A DNA stretch of 48,144 nucleotides from Patescibacteria group bacterium (GTDB lineage Bacteria > Patescibacteriota > Minisyncoccia > Phycocordibacterales > BOKC01). The notes beneath the pieces are model-generated. The model did not search any database and was not told the DNA's origin. It was given only the letters and a program-made list of their open reading frames with translations. Shown here piece after piece: positions 8,774-17,200 of the stretch (its first letter is position 1; each line of letters starts with the position of its first letter). The stretch spans positions 1-48,144 of the forward strand of contig BOKC01000005.1 in the NCBI GenBank assembly GCA_016860785.1, in the 5' to 3' direction. The translations under genes and the position numbers were made by a program.

Positions 8774-9910
8774 ATGAAAATAAAAGTAAACTCTCTGGAA
8801 GAAGTTAAATTAAAAGAAGAGTTAAAAAAACGAGAGGATCCGGAAGCTAAAAGAATGATTCGATTTCTAGAAATGCCGGATCTTTCAAGAACCTCGGGAA
8901 ACCCACTTGCCGAACTTGCTCAAAAAATAAAGGCGATGTCAGATTTTGAAGATTTTGACGAAGTTGAAGCGCCAGAAATCGTCTCAACTGAAATCAGTTT
9001 TGATTTATTTGATTTTCCCGCCAACCACCCAGCACGTTCAAAGTCGGACACTTATTTTGCAAACGATGATTTCATCCTCCGCACTCATACCACCGTTATG
9101 TGGTATTTTCACCTCAAACAGCAAGAGGTTAGGGAAAAAATTAATCGCGGAGAAAGTGTCGGGGCTCTTTCTCACGGCAAAGTTTACCGGAAAGACGAGA
9201 TAGATAGGAATCACATGAACATTTTTCATCAGATGGACGGCTGGTTTCTCTGTCGGCGTGAGGAAAAAAACATCGGGCGGGAAGACTTGGAGGATATTTT
9301 GAACAAAATTGTGAAAACAATTTTCGGTCCGGACATTGAATACCGCTTTAATCCCGACACTTTTCCTTACACTGATCCCAGCTTGGAGATAGAAGTTAAA
9401 ATCGGTGACAGATGGATAGAAGTCTTGGGAGCTGGTGTTGTTAGCGGAAAAGTTTTGGAAAATTTGGGAGTTGATTCAAAAGTTTGGAGTGGTTGGGCTT
9501 TCGGCTTCGGCTTGGAAAGATTGGCAATTTTAAGCATGGATCTGCCGGATATTCGCCTGCTTTGGTCAGAAGATGAACGTGTAAAAAAACAATTAAAACT
9601 AGGGGCTAAGTTTCAGGAAGTTTCCAAGTTTCCGCCTGCCCCGCGCGACATTTCCTTCATCGTTCCTAACAGTTTCGTACCTAACAACTATTTTGACCTG
9701 ATCCGAGATATTGGAGGTGATTTGATTGAAGAAGTTGAATTGTTGGATAAATATGAAAATGCTGAAAAATTTGGTGTTGAAAAAACAAGCTACACTTACC
9801 GAATTATTTACCGCTCAATGGACAGAACCCTAACTTCCGACGAAGTTGAAAAACTCCACAAAAAAATAGAAGAAGAAACCAAGCGACAATTTAGCGCTGA
9901 AATCAGATGA
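8774..9910 (+). CDS. single-chain phenylalanyl-tRNA synthetase
   Basis: Charges tRNA-Phe. The 378-residue protein fuses two parts normally found on different subunits. Residues about 40-275 are the alpha-subunit class II core: motif 2 is YRKDEIDRNHMNIFHQMDGW (138-157) and motif 3 contains GWAFGFGLERLAI with PDIRLLW. Residues 285-378 form an FDX-ACB domain (FPPAPRDISFIVP ... SYTYRIIYRSMDRTLT), usually the C-terminus of the beta subunit. This is the architecture of monomeric mitochondrial PheRS, not the bacterial alpha2-beta2 enzyme. ATG 8774 is chosen because the open frame upstream runs through the 8654-8730 hairpins. No pheT is in the window. Confidence 0.9.
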   Translation: MKIKVNSLEEVKLKEELKKREDPEAKRMIRFLEMPDLSRTSGNPLAELAQKIKAMSDFEDFDEVEAPEIVSTEISFDLFDFPANHPARSKSDTYFANDDFILRTHTTVMWYFHLKQQEVREKINRGESVGALSHGKVYRKDEIDRNHMNIFHQMDGWFLCRREEKNIGREDLEDILNKIVKTIFGPDIEYRFNPDTFPYTDPSLEIEVKIGDRWIEVLGAGVVSGKVLENLGVDSKVWSGWAFGFGLERLAILSMDLPDIRLLWSEDERVKKQLKLGAKFQEVSKFPPAPRDISFIVPNSFVPNNYFDLIRDIGGDLIEEVELLDKYENAEKFGVEKTSYTYRIIYRSMDRTLTSDEVEKLHKKIEEETKRQFSAEIR

Positions 9911-9939
9911 TCTTGAAAAAACTTACTTTTTAAAAATAG

Positions 9940-10278
9940 TTAGCTGGCAATATAATTTCCCTCTTTTTTACTTTTTACCCCAGAATATAAAAGACCGATC
10001 GGACCAAAGAGAATAATAACTATTGCTACCGTCGGCTCCAGACCGAGAAAAACAAGAGCTCCTATAAGTCCCAAAGTTGAAGTAATAATTGATCCTATAA
10101 ATCTGTTAGGATTTCGTCCACCGGAAATAACATAAATCATAGGCCAAGACAATAAAAGTGAGATCGCGCCGGCAATCAAAAAATCTTCGGACTGCTGTCT
10201 TCTGGAGACCAGCCAAGAAATCAGAAAGAGAGATGCTACATAAATTATCAGAAGAAAGATTAAATTGCCCTGTATCAT
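9940..10278 (-). CDS. small multi-span membrane protein
   Basis: The 112-residue protein has about four hydrophobic helices (residues 5-22, 33-51, 63-80, 84-101) and a basic tail. The N-terminal segment, a helix followed by SRRQQSEDFLIAG, resembles the start of sodium:solute symporters, but the protein is far too short to be one. It may be a diverged or shortened relative, or the likeness may be chance. Function is unknown. It is convergent with the PheRS gene and follows tRNA-Thr on the same strand. Confidence 0.6.
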   Translation of the reverse strand: MIQGNLIFLLIIYVASLFLISWLVSRRQQSEDFLIAGAISLLLSWPMIYVISGGRNPNRFIGSIITSTLGLIGALVFLGLEPTVAIVIILFGPIGLLYSGVKSKKEGNYIAS

Positions 10279-10312
10279 CTTATTATCCAGATTTTGTAGA
10301 AATTTACTTTGA

Positions 10313-10385
10313 AGCCGCCTCTCGGACTTGAACCGAGGACCTTCACTTTACAAAAGTGTTGCTCTACCAACTGAGCTAAGGCGGC
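10313..10385 (-). tRNA. tRNA-Thr (anticodon TGT)
   Basis: Reads ACA threonine codons. The 73-base cloverleaf has acceptor GCCGCCT/AGGCGGC, D arm GCTC/GAGC, anticodon loop TTTGTAA and T arm CTCGG/CCGAG with loop TTCAAGT. The first anticodon-stem pair is a mismatch (A-A). The CCA end is not encoded. Confidence 0.95.
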
Positions 10386-10418
10386 AGTATTTATCACCTT
10401 TCAATAAAAACAAAGAGG

Positions 10419-10805
10419 TTATTCTGGCTCCCTTTTGTTTGTCCTCTCTTCTTTCACTTTAGCAATTTCTTTTAAAAAATGCGAGGTGTGGGGTCGGTCT
10501 TTTTTAATCTTTAATCTACCTCGAATATAACTTCTAAGACGATCATAGTGGCCAGATGCTTTGGAGACTGCTTTTTCAAGTAATAAAAAGCAAGCGGATG
10601 GAAATTGAGAAAAAATAAAAATTCTGACTCCTTTATTTATTTCGTGACCTTTTCTAATCAAGAAAATAAAAAAACTTCTAACCCTTTCGTCCTGAGAGGA
10701 GAGTGTTCGACTAAGCCAAGATACCCTACCCTTTTTGATTTCCCATAACTTAAAGGTGACAAAACACAGCAAGAGAACAATTGATATTGTGAGAAGCCAA
10801 AACAT
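10419..10805 (-). CDS. membrane-anchored protein of unknown function
   Basis: The 128-residue protein starts with a membrane helix (residues 2-20, FWLLTISIVLLLCFVTFKLW) followed by a basic, probably cytoplasmic domain with short amphipathic helices and a charged tail (KVKEERTNKREPE). I do not recognise the family. It lies downstream of tsf on the same strand with a 45-base gap, so it may be at the end of the rpsB-tsf transcript. Confidence 0.55.
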   Translation of the reverse strand: MFWLLTISIVLLLCFVTFKLWEIKKGRVSWLSRTLSSQDERVRSFFIFLIRKGHEINKGVRIFIFSQFPSACFLLLEKAVSKASGHYDRLRSYIRGRLKIKKDRPHTSHFLKEIAKVKEERTNKREPE

Positions 10806-10850
10806 TTTGTTTTTTCTTCAAAACTAAAAACAGTGTACTAAAGACCGATT

Positions 10851-11429
10851 TTATATCGAAAACCGACTAAATCTTGAGATTCTGATTTTTTCGCCAAATT
10901 TCTGAACTGCTGATTCTATAAGTCCAACAATCTTGATATCAGGATTTTTAATAAATGGTTGTTCCAGTAAAATTTGCTCAGCAAAAAACGCGTCCAGCTT
11001 GCCAGACAAAATTTTTTCTTTTAATTCATCCGGCTTATCTGCAACCTCTTTAGAAAAAACTTCAGCGGCCTCTTTTTTGGCCTCTTGGCTTATGTCTTCT
11101 TTAGACAAATATTTCGGATTGGTGGCCGCAACCTGCATTGCCAAGTCATAAGCAAGATTCTTGAACTCTTCGTTCTTCGAAACAAAATCAGTCTCACAGG
11201 TAAGCTCAAGCATGGCTCCAACCGAACCGTTTGAGTGGATATATGCCTGAATCACACCAGCGTTCAATTCTCTGTCAGATTTTTTTTCGGCAACCGCCTT
11301 GCTTTGTTTTTGCAAAATGATTTGGGCCTTACCCATGTCGCCACCCGCTTCTTCGAGAGCTTTTCGACACTGCATTATAGAAATACCCGTCTTGTCTCTT
11401 AATTCTTTTACTTGGTCGGTGGAAATCAT
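10851..11429 (-). CDS. tsf: elongation factor Ts
   Basis: Recycles EF-Tu by exchanging GDP for GTP. The 192-residue protein has the N-terminal UBA-like domain (VKELRDKTGISIMQCRKAL) and the core with TCETDFVSKNEEF, the EF-Tu contact region. It is shorter than the roughly 280-residue E. coli form, as in many bacteria with a reduced second core subdomain. It follows rpsB with a 31-base gap, the conserved rpsB-tsf order, and probably shares its promoter. Confidence 0.95.
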   Translation of the reverse strand: MISTDQVKELRDKTGISIMQCRKALEEAGGDMGKAQIILQKQSKAVAEKKSDRELNAGVIQAYIHSNGSVGAMLELTCETDFVSKNEEFKNLAYDLAMQVAATNPKYLSKEDISQEAKKEAAEVFSKEVADKPDELKEKILSGKLDAFFAEQILLEQPFIKNPDIKIVGLIESAVQKFGEKIRISRFSRFSI

Positions 11430-11460
11430 TTTATAAAAACATTTTGTTTAACTTAATTCT

Positions 11461-12174
11461 CTATTCTGACTTTTGCTGTTTCCTTCCAATTTTTATCGCT
11501 TCGACAATCTGCTCAACAAAATACTTTATGCTGGCCATTGAAGCATCGTTTGCCGGAATAGAAAACTCAACCTGCTTTAGATCACAATCCGAGCCAGCCA
11601 AAGCGACAACCGGAATTTTCTTTCTTTTTGCTTCGGCAACAGCGGTTTTTTCTCTTCTTGGGTCAATAACAAATATAGCGGCTGGCAATTTCTTCATAGA
11701 GACCAATCCTGAAAACATCTTGTCCAAAGTTTCAATTTCCCTGTCCAAAAGCAATCTCTCTTTTTTTGTATATTTTGATAATTCTCCTTTCTCTCTCTGT
11801 CCCAGAAGATCCTGCAACCTATCTACTCTTTTTTTGATCTCTGGAAAATTAGTTATCGTCCCACCAATCCATCGGTTTGTCACATAAGGCATTTCCGCTA
11901 AATCCGCACCAGTCTTTATGGCATTTTTTGCTTCGCTTTTTGCTCCCACAAAAAGAATTTGACCACCATTAGCAACAATGTTTTTAACAAAACCCTTGGC
12001 TGATTCAAGAAGTGGCAAGGTTTTCTCCAAGTCAAAAATTTCGATGTTATTTTTAGAACCGAGAATAAATTCTTTTGCCGAAGGATGTCTTCTCGATTTT
12101 GAGTAACCATAATGAGCTCCTGCCGTAAGCAGGTCTTTAAGATCAGTGTCTTTTGAAATCATTCCGGTTGACAT
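11461..12174 (-). CDS. rpsB: 30S ribosomal protein S2
   Basis: Small-subunit protein that binds late in assembly and helps recruit S1. The 237-residue protein has the family hallmarks: LLTAGAHYGYSKSRRHP near the N-terminus, YVTNRWIGGTITNF in the middle, and PAAIFVIDPRREKTAVAEA followed by IPVVALAGSDCD. It is first in an rpsB-tsf operon. The promoter at 12215-12243 overlaps the end of the upstream RF1 gene and gives a leader of about 34 bases. Confidence 0.96.
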   Translation of the reverse strand: MSTGMISKDTDLKDLLTAGAHYGYSKSRRHPSAKEFILGSKNNIEIFDLEKTLPLLESAKGFVKNIVANGGQILFVGAKSEAKNAIKTGADLAEMPYVTNRWIGGTITNFPEIKKRVDRLQDLLGQREKGELSKYTKKERLLLDREIETLDKMFSGLVSMKKLPAAIFVIDPRREKTAVAEAKRKKIPVVALAGSDCDLKQVEFSIPANDASMASIKYFVEQIVEAIKIGRKQQKSE

Positions 12175-12214
12175 AAATTTAAAACGTATAAATCACAACA
12201 CAATACGAGTAGAG

Positions 12215-12243
12215 ATACTAACAAATATACTAAACTTGTGCAA
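12215..12243 (-). promoter_or_regulatory. rpsB-tsf promoter
   Basis: TTGCAC (12238-12243), a 17-base spacer and TAGTAT (12215-12220), read leftward, next to the 3' end of prfA. Confidence 0.6.
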
Positions 12244-12252
12244 ATTCCAGGA

Positions 12253-13215
12253 TTAAACCTTGGATTCTTGATTAGAACTGCTTAAATCTTCAATAATATC
12301 TTCAAGTTCTCCGGCAAGAATGTTTTCTATTTGCGACCAACTCTTCTTTATCCGATGATCGGTTATTCTATCTTGTAAAAAATTGTACGTTCTGATTTTT
12401 TCCGAACGATCGGCGGTACCTATCTGGCTCTTTCTTTGTTCGGAATATTTTTTTGCTTCTTGTTCTTCGTGTAATGCTTCGAGTTTGGCGGTTAATATGC
12501 TAAGAGCTTTTTCTTTGTTCTTAAGCTGGCTTCTCTCGGCCGTTGAGCGAACATCAATTCCGGTCGGCTTATGAATTATTCTCACTGCCGTCTCTACCTT
12601 GTTAACATTTTGGCCACCTGCTCCACCAGATCTGGAAGTTTCAAATTCCAAATCAGAAGGATTGATTTCAATCTTAGATATTTTCCTGATCGGTAATATC
12701 GCAACGGAAGCAGTTGAGGTGTGAACTCGACCTGACTTTTCTGTTGGGGGTACTCGCTGGATACGATGAACGCCAGTTTCAAATCTTAGTTTTTCAAATA
12801 CACCACGGCCCTTGATTTCAAAAGAAGCTTCTTTGTATCCTCCAAGTGTACTTCTTGATTCATCTATATTTCTAAAAGACCAGTTTTGTCTAACCGAATA
12901 TTCTTCATACATTTCAGCCAGACGCTTGGCAAAAAGCGCCGCTTCTTCTCCGCCAGCACCAGCTCGAACTTCAAGTATAATTTCATTGGGAAACTTCTCT
13001 TCGGACTCTTCCTCTTTGAGCAAATTTGTCATTTGTTGAAGAATTTCAAGTCTTTGATTTTCCAGACTACTTAATTCCTCCTCGGACAATTCCTTTAAAC
13101 CAGGGTCTTTTTCAAGCATTTCTCTCACTTCGCTACTCTCTTTTCCTAATTTTTCAAAAACCGAGAATAGGAAACTGGTTTTTGGATTATTTCGAAATTT
13201 TTCCAAGTCTTCCAT
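12253..13215 (-). CDS. prfA: peptide chain release factor 1
   Basis: Recognises UAA/UAG and triggers peptide release. The catalytic GGQ is in [11 protein letters not shown]. The stop-codon reading tripeptide is of the PxT type (PPT in [15 protein letters not shown]), as in RF1 and unlike the SPF of RF2. The protein has 320 residues against about 360 in E. coli; the loss is in the N-terminal helical domain. An extended -10 box (TGGTAAAAT) ends six bases before the ATG, so the mRNA is probably leaderless. It lies just downstream of the rpmE terminator. Confidence 0.94.
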   Translation of the reverse strand: MEDLEKFRNNPKTSFLFSVFEKLGKESSEVREMLEKDPGLKELSEEELSSLENQRLEILQQMTNLLKEEESEEKFPNEIILEVRAGAGGEEAALFAKRLAEMYEEYSVRQNWSFRNIDESRSTLGGYKEASFEIKGRGVFEKLRFETGVHRIQRVPPTEKSGRVHTSTASVAILPIRKISKIEINPSDLEFETSRSGGAGGQNVNKVETAVRIIHKPTGIDVRSTAERSQLKNKEKALSILTAKLEALHEEQEAKKYSEQRKSQIGTADRSEKIRTYNFLQDRITDHRIKKSWSQIENILAGELEDIIEDLSSSNQESKV

Positions 13216-13221
13216 GGTTTT

Positions 13222-13230
13222 ATTTTACCA
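13222..13230 (-). promoter_or_regulatory. prfA extended -10 promoter
   Basis: TGG followed by TAAAAT, read leftward, ends six bases before the ATG at 13215. The usual -35 position falls inside the rpmE terminator stem and shows no match. Confidence 0.5.
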
Positions 13231-13233
13231 AAA

Positions 13234-13272
13234 GACAGCCCCGTTCCGCCAGAAAAGCGGAACGGGGCTGTC
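13234..13272 (-). terminator. rpmE terminator
   Basis: A perfect 16-bp stem (GACAGCCCCGTTCCGC and complement) with a seven-base loop, followed leftward by TTTT. Its T-run runs directly into the prfA promoter. Confidence 0.88.
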
Positions 13273-13282
13273 ACAGAATAAT

Positions 13283-13564
13283 TTAAGATTCTTTTTTAGA
13301 TGACTCTCTTTTCTTTTTCTTGTCGGCCTTCTTTTCAGCTAAAGATTTTATCTTTTCGCTTTTAGCAGAAGCCCTCTTGGCTTTAAATTTCTCTACTCGA
13401 CCGGCAGTATCAAGAACTTTGTCCTGCCCGGTGTAAAACGGATGGCAATTATCGCAAATTTCAATACTCATCTTCTCTTTCGTAGAGCCGACTTTTATTT
13501 CTTTTCCGCACACACACTCAAAAACCGCTTTGGGAAAATATGGTGGATGTATATCTTTTCTCAT
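13283..13564 (-). CDS. rpmE: 50S ribosomal protein L31
   Basis: Large-subunit protein bridging the two subunits. The 93-residue protein starts MRKDIHPPY and has the zinc-type cysteines (CVCG and CDNCHPFYTG), followed by TAGRVEKF. The last 25 residues or so are a lysine-rich extension. It has its own promoter (TTGCAT/TATATT, 17 bases) with a 15-base leader and a strong terminator, so it is a single-gene unit. Confidence 0.95.
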   Translation of the reverse strand: MRKDIHPPYFPKAVFECVCGKEIKVGSTKEKMSIEICDNCHPFYTGQDKVLDTAGRVEKFKAKRASAKSEKIKSLAEKKADKKKKRESSKKES

Positions 13565-13585
13565 AATTTTTTATTAAACAGCATA

Positions 13586-13614
13586 AATATAGTGGAAAAA
13601 ATAGATAAATGCAA
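13586..13614 (-). promoter_or_regulatory. rpmE promoter
   Basis: TTGCAT (13609-13614), a 17-base spacer and TATATT (13586-13591), read leftward. Confidence 0.6.
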
Positions 13615-13688
13615 GTCTCTATATAATTTTCCAACTATGGGCCAAGACCAACGTGTCTAAAGGCAAAAAGCTCGAGGTATCCTAAAAT

Positions 13689-15056
13689 TTAGAAACTAAG
13701 CGGGTCAATCATTTCTTCTTGAATTCTTCTGGCATGAGCCATAACCTGATCACCATAAAAAGCATTCTGTGGTTTATTCCAATTGCCACCGGCATAATAC
13801 CTTAGAGCCGCCGTCCTCTCTGCGGTAAATCCTCCATTACCTGCCCCAAGTTCACCTAAATAAATCGATGAGGCCATAAAAGCATCCTGTGGATCCCAGG
13901 GGCTAACAACTGACTTTCCTAAAGCTGTTGCTACTTTTGATTTATAAATTTCCCAAGTTGTTGGAATAAATTGCGACGGGCCCATTGCTCCTCCCCAGCC
14001 ATTGCCCCACGGGCAAGACAAAGGCATTGAATCCGGATCAAGGCCAAGCTCGCTAGTAATTCTTAAATAGGCCGCTTGATCATTTCTTTTAGACCATCCC
14101 TTTGCAATGTCATCAGGTCCCGGCATTATCTCTCTCCACTTCAAAGTGTCTTGTGGTCGATTGCAGGTTCCGATATTCGCCCCCATGTTTGACTCTTGAG
14201 TAATAACCGCAAGTAAAAAGGCGGGGCGGACTCCGGTTTTTTGTTGGGCTGCTTCAGCATAACGTAGGGCATCACCAAAAGGAATCGCTGCCGTATCGCG
14301 CAAAGCAAACAAAGCCGCTCTTATCTGCGCCGCTTTTCTTTGTCTTTCAGCAACAATTTGAGCATAAGTTCGCTCTTGTGTTCTGTTAATTTCCAGAAGA
14401 TGTTTTTGCTCTGCTTCGTTCTGTTCTATTCTTCTCCTCTCTGCTTCGTTGGAAGCCCTTATATCAACCTCTTTATTTCTTTGGACACCAAGTCGTTCCT
14501 TTTCAATTTCCAATTGATTTTTGGCTTCTCGAATTTCAGTAAAAGATACCTGTAGAGCTTTATTGATTGATTCAAAATCATCCCAGTTAATTAAGAAATC
14601 TGAAAGATTTTCATTACTTAGCACAATTTCTACCAATGAAAAAGATTGTGCTTCGTCTGTTCGACGAATAAGCTGGGACAAGGATTCTTTGCTCCGTTCA
14701 ATTTTTGAGTCAAGCTCGTCTATCGTTTGAAGCCGGAAGTTTATCTCTCGGCCAAGTCTTTCTATTTCAATATTCCTAGCCCTAATTGTTGCTTGGGCTT
14801 CTTTTATTTTGGCATTTAAAATCGCGATGTCTCTCTCAAAAGAAGCCGATTGGTTTTGTTTTTGTTGTAATTCCTTTTGCCAGATTGCGATCTCTTTTTC
14901 TATATCAGACAGTTCAGATCGCAGTTCCGACTCCCTCCTTTCCAAGTTCTCACTTAATTGACCGAAAGTTGGTAAAGAAAAGACTGCTTGAGAAAAAACT
15001 AGTCCCACGACTAAAAAAATAGATAGATTTTTAGAAAATGATTTTAAATTAAACAT
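13689..15056 (-). CDS. secreted coiled-coil lytic transglycosylase
   Basis: Probably cleaves peptidoglycan glycan strands during growth or division. The 455-residue protein has a signal peptide (residues 1-32), a long coiled coil (about 35-250, rich in E/K/R/Q, EnvC/PcsB-like), and a C-terminal transglycosylase domain. The catalytic glutamate lies in AVITQESNMG, and GAMGPSQFIPTTW is the substrate-groove motif typical of MltB/SLT-type enzymes. The coiled coil in related hydrolases regulates activity through division proteins; that is family knowledge, not seen here. It follows the L25 gene on the same strand after 45 bases. Confidence 0.88.
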   Translation of the reverse strand: MFNLKSFSKNLSIFLVVGLVFSQAVFSLPTFGQLSENLERRESELRSELSDIEKEIAIWQKELQQKQNQSASFERDIAILNAKIKEAQATIRARNIEIERLGREINFRLQTIDELDSKIERSKESLSQLIRRTDEAQSFSLVEIVLSNENLSDFLINWDDFESINKALQVSFTEIREAKNQLEIEKERLGVQRNKEVDIRASNEAERRRIEQNEAEQKHLLEINRTQERTYAQIVAERQRKAAQIRAALFALRDTAAIPFGDALRYAEAAQQKTGVRPAFLLAVITQESNMGANIGTCNRPQDTLKWREIMPGPDDIAKGWSKRNDQAAYLRITSELGLDPDSMPLSCPWGNGWGGAMGPSQFIPTTWEIYKSKVATALGKSVVSPWDPQDAFMASSIYLGELGAGNGGFTAERTAALRYYAGGNWNKPQNAFYGDQVMAHARRIQEEMIDPLSF

Positions 15057-15101
15057 TAAACAGCGGTTATGACCAATAGGTCGGAGAACTCTCTTTGGGT
15101 A

Positions 15102-15758
15102 TTATTTCTCTTCTGCTGTTCCACCGCTTTCAGGAGAAGGTTCCTCTTCCTTCTTGCCTTTCTTTTCAACTTCAATCGAAGACAAATCAGGCGCGACGAC
15201 TTCTTCCTCAATTTCTTCTTTAGCTTCCTCTGTAAGCGCTATGACTTCCTCTGGTCCTTCAAGAAGCTCAACGCCCTCCGGCAACTTTATGTCTTTGGCT
15301 AATATCTGACTTTCAAAATCTTTAAGTGTGGAAATATCAATTTTTATTTCATGCGGTAAATCCTTCGGCATGGCTCTGATTTTAAGTTCGTGCAAAACTT
15401 TAACTAAAATTCCACCAAGTTCTTTAACTGCCGGCGAAACGCCCTCAAACACAAGCGGAACGTCAACTTCTAGCTTATGACCTTTTTCAAAAACATAAAA
15501 ATCTGCGTGTCTCGGTGTGTCAGTTACTGGGTCAAATTGAACATCTTTTATCAATGCCTGCTTCTGGCCACTTTCGGTCTCTAATATTACGACGGATGAC
15601 TCACCAGCTTCTTTCAAAACCTTGCCGAAAGCAACAGAATCAACAGCAATGGCTGTGGCTGGCTCTTTCTTGCCATAAAAAACCGCCAGCATCCACCCTT
15701 CTTTACGAAGGGTTTGATTGCCTTTTTTATTACGAATTTTGGCTTCTAAAGTAATCAT
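15102..15758 (-). CDS. rplY: 50S ribosomal protein L25 (CTC form)
   Basis: Binds 5S rRNA in the large subunit. The 218-residue protein has the two-domain CTC layout: an N-terminal 5S-binding domain (LRKEGWMLAVFYG, then QALIKDVQFDPVTDTPRHADFY) and a C-terminal beta domain (VPLVFEGVSPAVKELGGIL ... LPHEIKIDISTL). A highly acidic, probably disordered tail of about 45 residues closes it. A TATAAT-like box lies about 25 bases upstream without a clear -35. Confidence 0.94.
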   Translation of the reverse strand: MITLEAKIRNKKGNQTLRKEGWMLAVFYGKKEPATAIAVDSVAFGKVLKEAGESSVVILETESGQKQALIKDVQFDPVTDTPRHADFYVFEKGHKLEVDVPLVFEGVSPAVKELGGILVKVLHELKIRAMPKDLPHEIKIDISTLKDFESQILAKDIKLPEGVELLEGPEEVIALTEEAKEEIEEEVVAPDLSSIEVEKKGKKEEEPSPESGGTAEEK

Positions 15759-15862
15759 ATTTTTTTAATTGTCTAACTATTATATACAAAAAAGCTTCAA
15801 ATTGGCAAATTTAAAAAGAAACAGCTAAACACGCTTTTGGCATATCTAGCTGCAGACCAGCG

Positions 15863-16084
15863 CTAGCTGTTAGTTTTCCGAAGGCCCATTCTTTGGGCGT
15901 AAGTTAAACCAGTGTGAGCCGGCGGTGGCTTGTTCGGACTACATTCCGAGCAGAAATGTATTTCTGTTGGATCTTGAACACGCATCGGTTCACCGCATCT
16001 TGAGCAGAATGCTCTGAACCACCGGCTGCCGGGAATCTTATCGCCCGACTTGGTCCCGTCCGAAGCTTTTTTCTCACCAGACAT
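15863..16084 (-). CDS. small zinc-ribbon protein, SD-led
   Basis: The 73-residue protein has two cysteine pairs (CSRCGEP and CSECSP, about 18 residues apart) that should hold one zinc ion. Flanks are basic and proline-rich, ending LTYAQRMGLRKTNS. Function is unknown; small zinc ribbons often bind RNA or ribosomes. It has a strong Shine-Dalgarno (GAGGAG) and its own TTGACT/TAGGAT promoter with a leader of about 49 bases. It is more GC-rich than its neighbours, like the genes at 278 and 8490. Confidence 0.75.
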   Translation of the reverse strand: MSGEKKASDGTKSGDKIPGSRWFRAFCSRCGEPMRVQDPTEIHFCSECSPNKPPPAHTGLTYAQRMGLRKTNS

Positions 16085-16139
16085 ATTTAATCTCCTCAGT
16101 GAATGACTGCCACTTGCTTAACTACCCGCACTTTTAAAA

Positions 16140-16168
16140 ATCCTAGCATATATATCTTTAATAGTCAA
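16140..16168 (-). promoter_or_regulatory. promoter for the zinc-ribbon gene
   Basis: TTGACT (16163-16168), a 17-base spacer and TAGGAT (16140-16145), read leftward. Confidence 0.65.
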
Positions 16169-16182
16169 ATCAGATTTAATAC

Positions 16183-17151
16183 CTAAACCCTAACCACATT
16201 CGGCGGTTCTTGACCTTCAAAAAAGGTGATAATATTTTCGGCAGCCATTTCAGACATTTTGGAACGAGTTTCAAAAGTAGCCGAAGCGATGTGAGGAGTT
16301 AAAATAACATTCTGCAGTTTTTCTAGCCCGGGATAAACTTTTGGCTCTTCTTCAAAAACGTCCAGAGCGGCGCCGGCAATTACCCCGTCGCGGAGCGCTT
16401 CAAAAAGCGCTTTCTCATCCACCACCGGTCCGCGCGAGGTGTTTATGAGATAGGCGGTTTTTTTCATTTTCCGCAAGCGGTCGGCGTTAATTAGATGCCG
16501 AGTTGAATCCAAAAGTGGCACGTGAAGCGAAACAAAGTCGGCAACAGCAAGTAATCCTTCCACTGACGGATAAAAGGTTGCTACAAACTCTTTTTCAATT
16601 TCAGAATTCGGCTTGATGTCGTAATAAGCAATTTTCATCCCAAAACCATTCTTGCTCTGAAAAGCGACTTGCGAGCCGATTCTACCTGCGCCTAAAATTC
16701 CCAAGGTCTTACCTTTAATATCCGCGCCGAGTAGAAGCTCCGGCGCCCAGCCGACATATTTTCCATCGCGAACAAATTGGTCGGCTTCAACAATTCGGTG
16801 AGCAATTGCCATCACTAAAGCAAAGGTGTGCTCGGCAACAGAGTCGGTTAAAACATCTGGCGTATTGGTTATAACAATCCTGCGCTTTTTTGCTTCTTCA
16901 ATATCAATATTATTAAATCCAACAGCATAATTGGCAAAAATTTTAGCTGTCGGAACTGCATCAAAAACTTCCGCATCAATTTTGTCGGTTAAAAGACACA
17001 AAACCGCCTCATACGGCTTTTGTTTCAGAGCGGAAATCAACTCCGATTTTTCCAACACTCTGTCATGCGGGCTGACATCAATTTCATAACCCTTATCTTT
17101 TAAAAGACTTATTCCTGCTTCGGGAATTTTTCTCGTCACATAAATTTTCAT
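16183..17151 (-). CDS. D-2-hydroxyacid dehydrogenase (glyoxylate/hydroxypyruvate reductase-like)
   Basis: NAD(P)-dependent reduction of 2-oxoacids; glyoxylate or hydroxypyruvate are the likely substrates, by family. In the 322 residues, the Rossmann motif is GILGAGRIGSQVA, and the catalytic Arg/Glu/His triad is in NTSRGPVVDEKAL, DVFEEEP and ILTPHIASAT. The ATG at 17151 is preferred over longer upstream starts because an extended -10 (TGATACAAT) ends seven bases before it. It is divergent from the PfkB kinase gene across a 49-bp gap. The coding end contains CCTAAACCCTAACC, akin to the dispersed repeat. Confidence 0.92.
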   Translation of the reverse strand: MKIYVTRKIPEAGISLLKDKGYEIDVSPHDRVLEKSELISALKQKPYEAVLCLLTDKIDAEVFDAVPTAKIFANYAVGFNNIDIEEAKKRRIVITNTPDVLTDSVAEHTFALVMAIAHRIVEADQFVRDGKYVGWAPELLLGADIKGKTLGILGAGRIGSQVAFQSKNGFGMKIAYYDIKPNSEIEKEFVATFYPSVEGLLAVADFVSLHVPLLDSTRHLINADRLRKMKKTAYLINTSRGPVVDEKALFEALRDGVIAGAALDVFEEEPKVYPGLEKLQNVILTPHIASATFETRSKMSEMAAENIITFFEGQEPPNVVRV

Positions 17152-17158
17152 AAAAATA

Positions 17159-17167
17159 ATTGTATCA
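17159..17167 (-). promoter_or_regulatory. extended -10 of the hydroxyacid dehydrogenase gene
   Basis: TGA followed by TACAAT, read leftward, with seven bases to the ATG at 17151. Predicted leaderless. Confidence 0.5.
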
Positions 17168-17185
17168 TTAACGCGAATTTCTTTG

Positions 17186-17194
17186 TGATATAAT
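17186..17194 (+). promoter_or_regulatory. extended -10 of the PfkB kinase gene
   Basis: TGA followed by a perfect TATAAT (17189-17194), six bases before the ATG at 17201. Predicted leaderless, and divergent from the promoter at 17159. Confidence 0.6.
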
Positions 17195-17200
17195 TTCCAC

